A stretch of 64,000 nucleotides of DNA. Origin: Paenibacillus ginsengihumi DSM 21568. Its GTDB lineage: Bacteria; Bacillota; Bacilli; Paenibacillales; NBRC-103111. Positions 25,593 to 33,464 of the stretch are shown piece after piece (the first letter of the stretch is position 1; each line of letters begins with the position of its first letter). A program made the position numbers and the translations under genes. The notes below the pieces were generated by a model. The model was not told the origin of the DNA. It ran no database searches and saw only the letters and a program-made list of their open reading frames with translations. The DNA lies in assembly GCF_000380965.1 (NCBI RefSeq), contig NZ_KB905549.1, positions 10,254 through 74,253 of the forward strand. Direction: 5' to 3'.

Positions 25593-26522
25593 TTATAATG
25601 CTGCGACGTCGATCTGCTGCAAGAGCGCATCGACATCTTCGCGGCGGACGAACCCCGCCTGCGGATGAAGCGCATTGGCCCCGCCCGCCGCCGCGGCGTG
25701 CCGGAGCGACTCCTGGGGCGGCAGACCGCGCACCCAGGCGGCGGCCAAGCCGGCGACGAAGGCGTCGCCGGAGCCGACGGCGTTGACCGCCTGAAGGGGC
25801 GGCGGCTTCACGCGGTACAGCGTGCCATCAACGCTGGCGATCGCCCCCTGCGCGCCGAGCGACAGCACCGCGCAGCGAATGCCGCGCGCCGCCAGGCGAT
25901 TTAGCAGCTGCAGCCGCTCTTCCCCCGTCCGGCAAGATCCGCCGGCCAAAGCGGATGCTTCTGCCTCGTTCGGCTTGATCATATCCGGCCCGGCTTCGAT
26001 ACCGAAGCGGAGAGCAGCGCCGCTCGCATCAAGGAAGACGTCCGCCCCTTCGCCGCGGGCGAGACGAATCAGCTCGGCATAGGCCAACTTCGGCAAGCCG
26101 GCGGGCAAGCTGCCGCTGAAGCAGACGAGCCTGGAGCGCCGCGCCAGCCGAACGAGCCGTTCGCAAAACGCAGCGTATTCCGCTGCGGCGACCTGCGGCC
26201 CCGGCTCCAGCAGTTCGGTCGATACGCCCGTGCTTTCCTCGATCACGTTCAGGCAGCTGCGCGATTCTCCCGCGACCGGCTGCATGTCGTGGCGAATGCC
26301 GAGCCTGTCCAGGTCGACGGCGATCAACCGGCCGCTGGCGCCTCCGGCCAGGCCGGTAACGGTTACCGGCTCGCCGAGCAGATGCAGCACCCGCGCTACA
26401 TTGATGCCTTTGCCTCCGGCGACGGCGATCGCCCGCTCGACCCGCGTCGTCATGCCCTTCTCAAAGCGCGAGACGAAGTAGGTTTTGTCGACCGCCGCGT
26501 TCAAGGTGACCGTCGTGATCAT
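25593..26522 (-). CDS. PfkB-family hexose-phosphate kinase (1-phosphofructokinase/tagatose-6-phosphate kinase type)
   Basis: A 309-aa ribokinase-fold kinase. The N-terminal MITTVTLNAAVDKTY and GGKGINVARVLHLLG are typical of the FruK/LacC branch. The C-terminal signature AVGSGDAFVAGLAAAW holds the catalytic Asp (GSGDAF). Since a class II aldolase is immediately upstream and an AgaS-like isomerase is in the same cluster, tagatose-6-phosphate (or fructose phosphate) is the likely substrate, giving the 1,6-bisphosphate. It starts 9 bp after the aldolase stop. Confidence 0.88.
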   Translation of the reverse strand: MITTVTLNAAVDKTYFVSRFEKGMTTRVERAIAVAGGKGINVARVLHLLGEPVTVTGLAGGASGRLIAVDLDRLGIRHDMQPVAGESRSCLNVIEESTGVSTELLEPGPQVAAAEYAAFCERLVRLARRSRLVCFSGSLPAGLPKLAYAELIRLARGEGADVFLDASGAALRFGIEAGPDMIKPNEAEASALAGGSCRTGEERLQLLNRLAARGIRCAVLSLGAQGAIASVDGTLYRVKPPPLQAVNAVGSGDAFVAGLAAAWVRGLPPQESLRHAAAAGGANALHPQAGFVRREDVDALLQQIDVAAL

Positions 26523-26531
26523 CCGCCGCCC

Positions 26532-27398
26532 TCATCTCAGCTCGGGCGCCCGGCCGATGCAGCCGAGCATCGCCATCTTGCCGATGGCTGCCGCTTTTAC
26601 CGCCTGCTTGGCCGGTACCATGTATTTGCGCGGATCGTTCTCGTCCGGATGCTCCGCAAACACGCGCTTGATCGCATCGGAGAAAATGATGCGGATCTCG
26701 GTCGCGATGTTCATTTTGGCCATGCCGAGGGAGACGCAGCGCTTCACCTGCGCTTCCGGAATGCCGGAGCCGCCGTGAAGCACGAGCGGCACTGCGACCC
26801 GGGCGGCGATCGCCGCGATCCGCTCGAAATCGATGCGCGGCTCGCCCTTGTAGATGCCGTGCGCCGTGCCGATGGCCGGCGCCAGCGTCGGCACGCCGGT
26901 CAGCTCGACGAACCGCGCGCATTCGTCCGGATCGGCCATCAGCGCCTCATGCTCGGCCACGACGATGTCGTCCTCCACGCCGCCGACTTTGCCGAGCTCG
27001 GCTTCCACATTGACGCCGGCCGCCGCCGCAATCTCCGCGACCTTGCGGGTCCGCCGGACATTGTCGTCGAACGGATGCATGGAAGCGTCGATCATGACGG
27101 AGGTGTACCCCGCCCGAATGCATCTTATGATCAGTTCAAAATCGGTGCAATGGTCCAGGTGCAGGGCGATCGGCACCCGCGAACGGCTCGCCGCCGCCCG
27201 GGCGGCGGCCGCGATATAGTCTTCGCCGAGATGCTTGACGGTGCCGACCGTCGTCTGCAAAATAAGCGGCGAGTTCGTCTCCTCCGCCGCTTCCACTACC
27301 GCCTGCAGCATCTCCAGTGTATGCACGTTGAACGCTCCGATGCCGTAACCGCCCGCGCGGGCCGCCTGCAGCATCGGAGTCGAGGATACGAGTGGCAT
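26532..27398 (-). CDS. class II ketose-bisphosphate aldolase (KbaY/GatY/FbaA type)
   Basis: A 288-aa zinc aldolase that cleaves tagatose- or fructose-1,6-bisphosphate to glyceraldehyde-3-phosphate and DHAP. Visible motifs: GAFNVHTLEMLQAVVEAAEE at the N-terminus, zinc ligands in ALHLDHCTDF (His-x-Asp-His), VEAELGKVGGVEDD, and VPLVLHGGSGIPEAQVKRCV with the third His. The open frame extends to 27545 inside the ROK gene, but ATG 27398 has AAGGGAG correctly spaced and begins the family's standard N-terminus. It is 50 bp from the upstream ROK gene. Confidence 0.93.
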   Translation of the reverse strand: MPLVSSTPMLQAARAGGYGIGAFNVHTLEMLQAVVEAAEETNSPLILQTTVGTVKHLGEDYIAAAARAAASRSRVPIALHLDHCTDFELIIRCIRAGYTSVMIDASMHPFDDNVRRTRKVAEIAAAAGVNVEAELGKVGGVEDDIVVAEHEALMADPDECARFVELTGVPTLAPAIGTAHGIYKGEPRIDFERIAAIAARVAVPLVLHGGSGIPEAQVKRCVSLGMAKMNIATEIRIIFSDAIKRVFAEHPDENDPRKYMVPAKQAVKAAAIGKMAMLGCIGRAPELR

Positions 27399-27448
27399 GT
27401 TTGGTGCTCCCTTCCGAGTAAATGACAAGCATCGCTTTCGGCCGCCAG

Positions 27449-28414
27449 CTAGCTTCGCTCTGCGCTTCGCTTGGCGTAGATGGCGCTGCCGACGACGCCT
27501 GCTTCTTCCAGCAGCGCCGCGGTCCGGATGCCAAGCTGGTTCCAATATGCGGGCAGCAGCCGCCGCTGCAGCTCTTCGCGCATCGGCGCCAACAGCCGCT
27601 CTCCCGCCCGGGCGGCGCCGCCGCCGATCACCAGCATTTGCGGACTGTACAGCGTGATCGCGGCGGTCAGCCCTAAGGCCAGCGCCCGGCCGGTGCGATC
27701 CATAATCTCATGGGCCAAGGCATCGCCGGCATCCCATGCCCGGGTGACGTCGGCGGCCGTCAGCCTGCCTGCTTCTTCCCCCGGGAACCAATCGGCCAAC
27801 ACCGTCTGCCTCCCCTGTTCCATCGCCTGCCGCGCCTGCCGCACGAGGCCGTTCGCGGAGGCGACGGTTTCCAGGCAGCCGGTGAGGCCGCAGTTGCAGC
27901 GAAACGATATGCCCGGCACAGGAATATGGCCGATCTCCCCGGCGATCCCGCCGCCGCCGTAGAACAGCTCCCCTTCCTGCACAAGCGCGCCGGCCATGCC
28001 GGTCCCCAGCGTGATGCCGTAGACGTGGCTGACGTCCTTTCCCGCGCCCGCCATCGCTTCGCCGTACACATACATGCGCACGTCGTTATTGATATAGACG
28101 GGCGCCCCGATGCGGCCGGCAAGCTCCTCCGCCAGCGGGAAACCTCGCCAGCCGAGGTTCACCGCCAGCTCGACGACGCCCCGCTCATGGTCGACAAAGC
28201 CGGGCACGCCGATACCGACGGCCGTCCAGCGGCCTTCGCCGAGCGTCTCCCGCCTCAGCTGCTCTGCCGCAGCGGCGATGCGGCTGACGACGTCAGCGCT
28301 GCCGCGGTCCGCTTCGGTGGCCAGCTTGCGCATGCCGATAAGCCGGCCCGCTTCGTCCACCGCGCCGCAGACGATATTCGTCCCGCCGATATCGATCCCC
28401 AAATAATGAGCCAT
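27449..28414 (-). CDS. ROK-family sugar kinase
   Basis: A 321-aa kinase. The phosphate-1 motif is LGIDIGGTNIVCG (residues 5-17). The catalytic-Asp region is YINNDVRMYVYGEA, and the ROK zinc motif is complete (CNCGLTGCLETVAS), as is the adenosine-site MLVIGGGAARAG. Unlike the regulator at 10486, there is no HTH. It could phosphorylate glucose, a hexosamine or N-acetylgalactosamine; context favours an amino sugar. It starts at 28414, downstream of the repeat block that separates it from the DeoR gene. Confidence 0.92.
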   Translation of the reverse strand: MAHYLGIDIGGTNIVCGAVDEAGRLIGMRKLATEADRGSADVVSRIAAAAEQLRRETLGEGRWTAVGIGVPGFVDHERGVVELAVNLGWRGFPLAEELAGRIGAPVYINNDVRMYVYGEAMAGAGKDVSHVYGITLGTGMAGALVQEGELFYGGGGIAGEIGHIPVPGISFRCNCGLTGCLETVASANGLVRQARQAMEQGRQTVLADWFPGEEAGRLTAADVTRAWDAGDALAHEIMDRTGRALALGLTAAITLYSPQMLVIGGGAARAGERLLAPMREELQRRLLPAYWNQLGIRTAALLEEAGVVGSAIYAKRSAERS

Positions 28415-28435
28415 TTGTCGCTGTCCTCCCCAACC

Positions 28436-28770
28436 TATCTTGAAAAATCAGCTTAGCCTACAAGCCGAATTTTCAACACCGAAGGTGACGACCAATGACG
28501 AAAGGAATCGCTCGTCATAGGCCGTCTATCTTGAAAAATTGGACGGAACCCTCCGGCGAATTTTTCAACACCGAAGGTGACGACCGATGACGAAAGGAAT
28601 CGCTCGTCATAGGCGTCTATCTTGAAAATAGCCCCTGGCCCGCAGCCCATCATCTGATGGTGCTGCGCCAGCGGCATGGGCGTTATACGTTATCCAGAAA
28701 ATTCGGCAACGTCCCTCTGGCCGAATTTTCTGGCACCGCATATGACGACCGATGCTATGCCCCCGGCCGA
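28436..28770 (+). repeat. tandem and partial copies of the double-hairpin repeat, family A
   Basis: Two copies with an exact 91-bp period start at 28436 and 28527, and a third degenerate copy starts at 28618. Each carries AACACCGAAGGTGACGACC between an AAAAT/ATTTT arm pair and a GATGACG...CGTCAT pair. In the third unit the first hairpin is a perfect 14-bp stem (CCAGAAAATTCGGC, 28694-28707; GCCGAATTTTCTGG, 28720-28733). The block fills the whole gap between the DeoR and ROK genes. Confidence 0.8.
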
Positions 28771-29571
28771 TTACGGGACCGCGGCGGTCTCCGCCACATA
28801 GACAGGGATGCCCCGTTCCTCCAAATAACGTCCGACCTCGCCCTCTGGCTGCCGGTCCGTGACGCAACCGCTGACGGCATCCAATCCAGCGAAGCTGAAC
28901 AAGGAAGCTCTGCCTACCTTCGTATGGTCGAACACCGCGTAAGAAGATACCGACCGCTTCAGCATCAGCCGCGCGATGACGGCCTCCTGCTCCGAATATG
29001 TCGTTAGCCCCTGTTCGGCCGTCACCCCGTCCACGCCGGCGAACATGATGCCGATGTTCAGCCCCTCGACGACCTTCTCCGCCAACGGTCCGCACAGCTC
29101 GTAGCTGTTCTGACGCATCACGCCGCCTGTCAGCACCAGCTGAATCCCGTCGCAGTCGGCCAGCTCCATAGCAATGTTGACCGCATTGGTGACGACCGTA
29201 ATGCCGCGCAGCTCCTTGAGCGCCTTGGCGATCAAATACGTCGTCGTCCCTCCCGTCAGCCCGACGACGTCGCCAGGCTTCACCATCGCTGCCGCCTTGG
29301 CGGCGATCGCTTCCTTCTCCAACAGCAGCAGCTGCTTCTTCTCATGGAACGGAATTTCCCGGCTTGCCGGCAAATGGTCCAGCTGCGCGCCGCCGATCGT
29401 CCGGATCAAGCTTCCTTGCCTGGCAAGCGAATCGAGGTCCCGGCGGGCGGTCGCCTCCGAGCAGTGCAGAGCGTCGATAATCTCCTGTATCGTAATTTTC
29501 CCCTGCCTTTTCAGCATGGTCATAATGCGCTCCCGCCGCTTGTCGCCCTTGTTCGGCCCCCGTTCGCTCAT
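28771..29571 (-). CDS. DeoR-family transcriptional regulator
   Basis: A 266-aa sugar-pathway repressor. The N-terminal HTH_DeoR is RRERIMTMLKRQGKITIQEIIDALHCSEATARRDLDSLARQG. The C-terminal DeoRC effector domain has the GGTTTYLIAKAL phosphate-binding loop and the later GVDGVTAEQGLT motif. ATG 29571 is preferred to 29577 because GGAAAGG is then 9 nt upstream. Lying in a cluster with isomerase, ROK kinase, aldolase and PfkB kinase, it probably represses that cluster in response to a sugar phosphate, as AgaR or LacR does. Confidence 0.92.
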   Translation of the reverse strand: MSERGPNKGDKRRERIMTMLKRQGKITIQEIIDALHCSEATARRDLDSLARQGSLIRTIGGAQLDHLPASREIPFHEKKQLLLLEKEAIAAKAAAMVKPGDVVGLTGGTTTYLIAKALKELRGITVVTNAVNIAMELADCDGIQLVLTGGVMRQNSYELCGPLAEKVVEGLNIGIMFAGVDGVTAEQGLTTYSEQEAVIARLMLKRSVSSYAVFDHTKVGRASLFSFAGLDAVSGCVTDRQPEGEVGRYLEERGIPVYVAETAAVP

Positions 29572-29600
29572 CCTCATTCACCTTTCCTTATCCTCTGCAG

Positions 29601-30656
29601 TTAAATAATGACCACCTGGGTCAAATTGCGCGGCTGATCCGGGTCCACGTCCCGCTTCAGCGCCGTATATAAGCCGAGATATTGCACCGCCGGCATGTAC
29701 AGCACGCCGCGCGCCTCGTCGCTCAGCGCCTCCCCGCCGACCTCGAATACCGCATCGGCGAACGCCGTATCGTCCCCCGCCCGGGCCGTCAGAAGCACGA
29801 CAAAGGCGCCGTAGCCCTTCATCTCCTCCGCCACCTTCAGCTCGTACGACCGGGCTCGCTCGGAGACAAGCAGACAGACGAGCGTCCCCGGATCGACGAT
29901 CGCTTTCGGCCCGTGCCGAAACTCGAGCGTGCCATAGCTTTCCGTCCATACATAGGACATTTCCTTGATTTTCAGCATCGCTTCCTGGGCAAGGCCCTGG
30001 TATGCGCCCATGCCCAAATAAATATATTTGTTGAATGCGCCGTTTGCAACGAGCTGCTTCGCGAAGGCGTCGGCCTTCGGCACGACCGCTTCGTCCAGCT
30101 CCGCGACCTGCTTCAATTCTTCTACTATTGTATCATTCCCGGCAGCTTGCGCAATGGCGGCCTGCATCATGAAGGTCATGCTGCTGAACGATTTGGTCAT
30201 CACCGTGCTTTGCTCCTTGCCGAGCGGTGAGAGGAGACAGTCCGCCTTCTTCGCCATCGTGCTGTCCTCATGGCAGGTAATGCCGGCAACCGTATAGCCC
30301 GGCGTATCCTTCACGGCATCGAGCGCCAGCACGACTTCCGACGACTCGCCGGAGCGTGATACGCCGACGACGAGCACCTGGCGGCCGGCGGCAACGTGGC
30401 TGTCCCTGAACAGCAGCAGCTCGGAGGACGGCAACGCTGCGGCGCTGCGCCTGGTCCAGCGGCGATATGTCGCCGCCATCGCGATCGCCTGGTAATAGGA
30501 CGAACCCGAGCCGATGAACACCACTTCGTCGAAAGCCTGGTTGCCGATATAGCGGCGAACCCAGTCCTGCTGCCGTTCCAGCTGCCGCAGCGCCGCCTGC
30601 AGCGCCTCCGGCTGCGCCGTAATTTCAGGATAAGTCTGTTGTCCGTAATTTGACAT
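29601..30656 (-). CDS. SIS-domain sugar-phosphate isomerase/deaminase (AgaS/GlmS-like)
   Basis: A 351-aa protein with two SIS domains. The first has VVFIGSGSSYYQAIAMAATYRRW and VGVSRSGESSEVV; the second has the isomerase signature TLEFRHGPKAIVDPGTLVCLL. There is no glutaminase domain, so it is like AgaS or FrlB rather than GlmS. It would deaminate and isomerise an amino-sugar phosphate (for example galactosamine-6-phosphate to tagatose-6-phosphate); the exact substrate is inferred from neighbours. ATG 30656 follows GAGAGGGG. It is the first gene of the cluster and is divergent from the UMF1 transporter. Confidence 0.87.
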   Translation of the reverse strand: MSNYGQQTYPEITAQPEALQAALRQLERQQDWVRRYIGNQAFDEVVFIGSGSSYYQAIAMAATYRRWTRRSAAALPSSELLLFRDSHVAAGRQVLVVGVSRSGESSEVVLALDAVKDTPGYTVAGITCHEDSTMAKKADCLLSPLGKEQSTVMTKSFSSMTFMMQAAIAQAAGNDTIVEELKQVAELDEAVVPKADAFAKQLVANGAFNKYIYLGMGAYQGLAQEAMLKIKEMSYVWTESYGTLEFRHGPKAIVDPGTLVCLLVSERARSYELKVAEEMKGYGAFVVLLTARAGDDTAFADAVFEVGGEALSDEARGVLYMPAVQYLGLYTALKRDVDPDQPRNLTQVVII

Positions 30657-30826
30657 ACACTTTACCCCTCTCCTCATAATAATGAAATATTAAATCATTT
30701 TTTTGACTTTTTCAATCATTTTTCATTTAAAAAATTTGATATCCCCGTGCTCCGACAGGAATTTTCGCCAGCTGTGCAGAATTGGACTATGATAACATCC
30801 CTACGAAAAAAGGACCGGTGCCTGCC

Positions 30827-32197
30827 ATGTCGCGAACGTCTTCGCCAGCCTCGCCGAATTCGTCTTCACGCCGAGACTGGGCCATGCTTTTATCGATGCC
30901 TGTGCTGTCATGGGCGTTGTACGATTTTGCCAACACGATCTTCTCGTCCAATCTGGTCACGATCTTTTTCCCGCTGTATTTGCAGGCGCAGGTCGGCGGC
31001 AGCGAGACGACGAATCAGATCGCCAGCACCTTTGTGACGTATACGAATGCGGCGGCGAGCCTGTTGCTCGTGCTCCTCTCGCCGCTGTACGGCGTTTGGG
31101 TCGACCGGACGGGACGAAAAAAAGCATTTCTCGTGCCGTTCACGCTCGCCTGCATTATCTCCACACTGCTGATGGGAGCCGCCGCCTATTGGCAGACCGA
31201 TCTGACGATCGCCGGCTTGCCCGCTTCGCTGGCTGCCGTGCTGCTCTTGTTCATGGTCGCCAAGTTCGCCTACAATTCCGGGCTCGTGTTCTACGATGCC
31301 ATGATTTCCGATATCGGCAAAGGGCGGAGCTTGTCTGTCATCTCCGGCTTCGGCGTGGCGGTCGGCTACATCGGCACGCTGGCGGGGCTCATCGTCTATC
31401 CGCTCGTAAGTGGCGGCGGCTTCCACCATACGTTCATTCCGAGCGCCCTGATGTTCCTCGTCTTTGCGCTGCCGCTGTTTTTGTTGTACCGGGACCCTCT
31501 CCCGGCTCATCCTGCAGCAGGGGCGAGAACAGGCGGCAGCGGGAGGCGCTCCTTCTTCAGCGGTTATGCCGAAATTGCCGACACGTTCCGCGAAGCGCGC
31601 GCTTATCGGCCGATCTTTCTGTTCATGATCGCTTATTTTTTCTTCAATGACGCGGTGGCTACGGCGATCGCCGTGATGGGCGTCTACGCGACAGGCGTTA
31701 TGGGCTTCTCGACGGGCCAATTCATCCTGCTCTATCTCGTATCGACCGTCTCCAGCATCGTCGGCTCGTTCGCTTTCGGCTACGTGACCCGCGCAACCGG
31801 AGCCAAAACGTCGGTCGGCATCGTCGCCGCCGTCATGATGCTGTCCATCCTGCTCGCTTCCATCGCCCGAGGAGGACCGATGTTTTGGGCCGCCGGCAGC
31901 CTGTACGGCGTGGCGATGGGCGCGATGTGGGTGACATCGCGCACGATGATCGTGGAACTGTCGCCCGAAGGCAAGCGGGGGCAATTTTTCGGCCTGTTCG
32001 CCTTCTCCGGTAAAGTTTCCTCCATCGTCGGCCCCTTGCTGTACGGCTCGATCACGTGGGCGCTTGCCGATTGGGGCAATCTCGCCAGCCGGCTGGCGCT
32101 CGGCTCGCTCTTCGTGCTGGTGCTCGTCGGCCTGCTTGTGCATATGAAGGTGCCTTACCGGAAGATAAGCCAGCAGATCGAGCCAAAAACACCGTAA
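30827..32197 (+). CDS. MFS transporter, UMF1/Atg22-like
   Basis: A 456-aa, 12-helix major-facilitator protein. The start WALYDFANTIFSSNLVTIFFPLYL is characteristic of the UMF1 family, and the loop GVWVDRTGRKKAFLVPF is the MFS motif A between helices 2 and 3. Substrates of bacterial members are mostly unknown. A TATGAT -10-like box at 30788-30793 means the frame's first ATG (30782) is probably untranslated, so ATG 30827, preceded by AAAAAAGGA, is chosen. It may serve the divergent sugar cluster, but this is only proximity. Confidence 0.88.
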   Translation: MSRTSSPASPNSSSRRDWAMLLSMPVLSWALYDFANTIFSSNLVTIFFPLYLQAQVGGSETTNQIASTFVTYTNAAASLLLVLLSPLYGVWVDRTGRKKAFLVPFTLACIISTLLMGAAAYWQTDLTIAGLPASLAAVLLLFMVAKFAYNSGLVFYDAMISDIGKGRSLSVISGFGVAVGYIGTLAGLIVYPLVSGGGFHHTFIPSALMFLVFALPLFLLYRDPLPAHPAAGARTGGSGRRSFFSGYAEIADTFREARAYRPIFLFMIAYFFFNDAVATAIAVMGVYATGVMGFSTGQFILLYLVSTVSSIVGSFAFGYVTRATGAKTSVGIVAAVMMLSILLASIARGGPMFWAAGSLYGVAMGAMWVTSRTMIVELSPEGKRGQFFGLFAFSGKVSSIVGPLLYGSITWALADWGNLASRLALGSLFVLVLVGLLVHMKVPYRKISQQIEPKTP

Positions 32198-32393
32198 GAG
32201 TCGTCTAACGGACTTAGGTCGTCATTTTCGTTGCAATCGGCGGTTTGTAAACGGACGCCGGAGGGCATAATGGGCGCGGATGAGCCAATACGCCGCCTTT
32301 TTCGAGTCCATGATTGCTCTCCTGTTCGTTGTTTACACTCCAATCGCCGCGGTCCCGCTTTAACGCAGCTCAGTACGCCTTGCCCCCAAACCA

Positions 32394-32446
32394 AAAAGCC
32401 CTCCGCTTACGTTCCCGCCAGGAGGAAGCGTAAACAGAAGGCTTTT
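32394..32446 (-). terminator. terminator of gerE
   Basis: AAAAGCC and GCTTACG (32394-32411) pair with CGTAA and GGCTTTT (to 32446). On the minus strand the hairpin ends in a T-rich tract (TTTTTGGTTT). It lies just past the gerE 3' fragment, which supports that fragment as the genuine end of a gene. The region 32198-32393 shows nothing else. Confidence 0.85.
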
Positions 32447-32467
32447 GTTCGGAACATTCAAATGACC

Positions 32468-32550
32468 TCAAATGTAAAGCTCACCGAGCTTGATCAGCTC
32501 GACGACCGCTTGCGAACGCCCCTTGACATTTAATTTTTGCATGACGTTCG
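32468..32550 (-). pseudogene. gerE: gerE, 3' part (separated by the intervening element)
   Basis: After the recombination core the minus strand reads QKLNVKGRSQAVVELIKLGE then LYI and a stop at 32468. This is the last third of the LuxR/GerE helix-turn-helix, closely matching the C-terminus of B. subtilis GerE. The first two thirds lie 4.4 kb away at 36971-37123. The reading frame is kept across the junction: joining the two at the shared 11-bp core gives a 74-codon gene, the same length as B. subtilis GerE. Before excision this piece has no start of its own. The gene's terminator follows at 32394-32446. Confidence 0.93.
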
Positions 32551-32566
32551 TCATGTGTTTTGAAAT
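32540..32566 (+). other. left attachment site (attL)
   Basis: The core CATGACGTTCG (32540-32550) is followed by the element arm; 32549-32566 reads CGTCATGTGTTTTGAAAT. This arm is the exact reverse complement of the right-end arm at 36960-36977. Left of the core is gerE 3' coding sequence. Confidence 0.9.
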
Positions 32567-32793
32567 ACTTTCCATGACAAAATTTCTGGCAATGGTGGTT
32601 TACCGGAAGGACAATTTATGACATTATTATACATGGAAGCCCCCATCTTGTTATACAAGAGATTCCCATTCGGGAATATGACTAATCAACAGGGATACTA
32701 TCCCTACTCCTGACCTAGGTGTATACCTAGGTAATAATCGTAACCTTATTTGAGGGCTTTCTTTTCACATTGATCTTTTGGGTGATTATCTAA

Positions 32794-33439
32794 ATGAGCG
32801 AATTTACTGTCTCAGAAAGATTAGATGTACTACTTAACAAAATCTATCGAACACGGAAGGCTCGAATCAAAGCAGAAGAACGGCTGAATAAATATGACTT
32901 CATAGCACAGATACTTCTTAATTATATACAACGAAGGGGAACTGTTAAAAATCGATGTTAGTTCACTTAAACCTATATTCAATCGACTCTTTTGTGAAAA
33001 ATCAGTAAAAGAATGCTATCTCAATAAAATTAAGAACAAATGTTCCCCAGGGATAGATAGAATTAATCGACTTTCATTTGAGAGCAGAATTGATGATTAC
33101 ATTAGGGTCATCTCTACCAAAGCACTTAACGGAACTTACAAATATATACCTTATAAGGAAAAACTTATATCTAAAGGAGCCGCTCGCCCACCACGACAAA
33201 TTTCAATCCCTACAATAAGAGATAAAATTACATTGAGGTTATTAAATGACTTCTTAATAAAGGTTTTCGAAAAAGAAACTAATCAGAAAATCATCCAAAC
33301 AATCATTGATGAACTCAAATTTTCTATTAATTCTGGCAAATACGATCACTTTATTAAAATTGATATCACTGATTTCTACCCATCAATACATCACGATATA
33401 CTATTGAAAAAGACGCAGGCAACTCAGTTCCTGCTCTAA
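32794..33439 (+). pseudogene. truncated, frameshifted reverse transcriptase
   Basis: A 55-codon frame from ATG 32794 (MSEFTVSERLDVLLNKIYRT...) ends at 32961. The adjoining frame continues as a reverse-transcriptase N-terminal half: KCSPGIDRINRLSFE, then ARPPRQISIPTIRDKITLRLL, and motif A DITDFYPSIHHDILLKK with the first catalytic Asp. It stops at 33439 before any YxDD box. A one-base shift near the GGGG at 32937 would join the frames. The layout resembles stand-alone defence-type or UG/Abi reverse transcriptases more than group II intron proteins, but the truncation prevents a firm class. Confidence 0.75.
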
Positions 33440-33464
33440 TAACACTTCAAACTCATCAAGCCTT

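Noticed and set aside
28436-28770. CRISPR array
   Set aside because: Repeats are 91 bp apart with the whole unit conserved, no variable spacers of uniform size, and no cas genes.
32468-32575. The LuxR-type fragment as a free-standing pseudogene or small regulator
   Set aside because: Its upstream part is element sequence and its frame, core repeat and terminator fit exactly as the 3' end of gerE.
32794-33439. Group II intron
   Set aside because: Only RT blocks before the catalytic YxDD are present; no maturase or endonuclease domain and no intron RNA structure was recognised.
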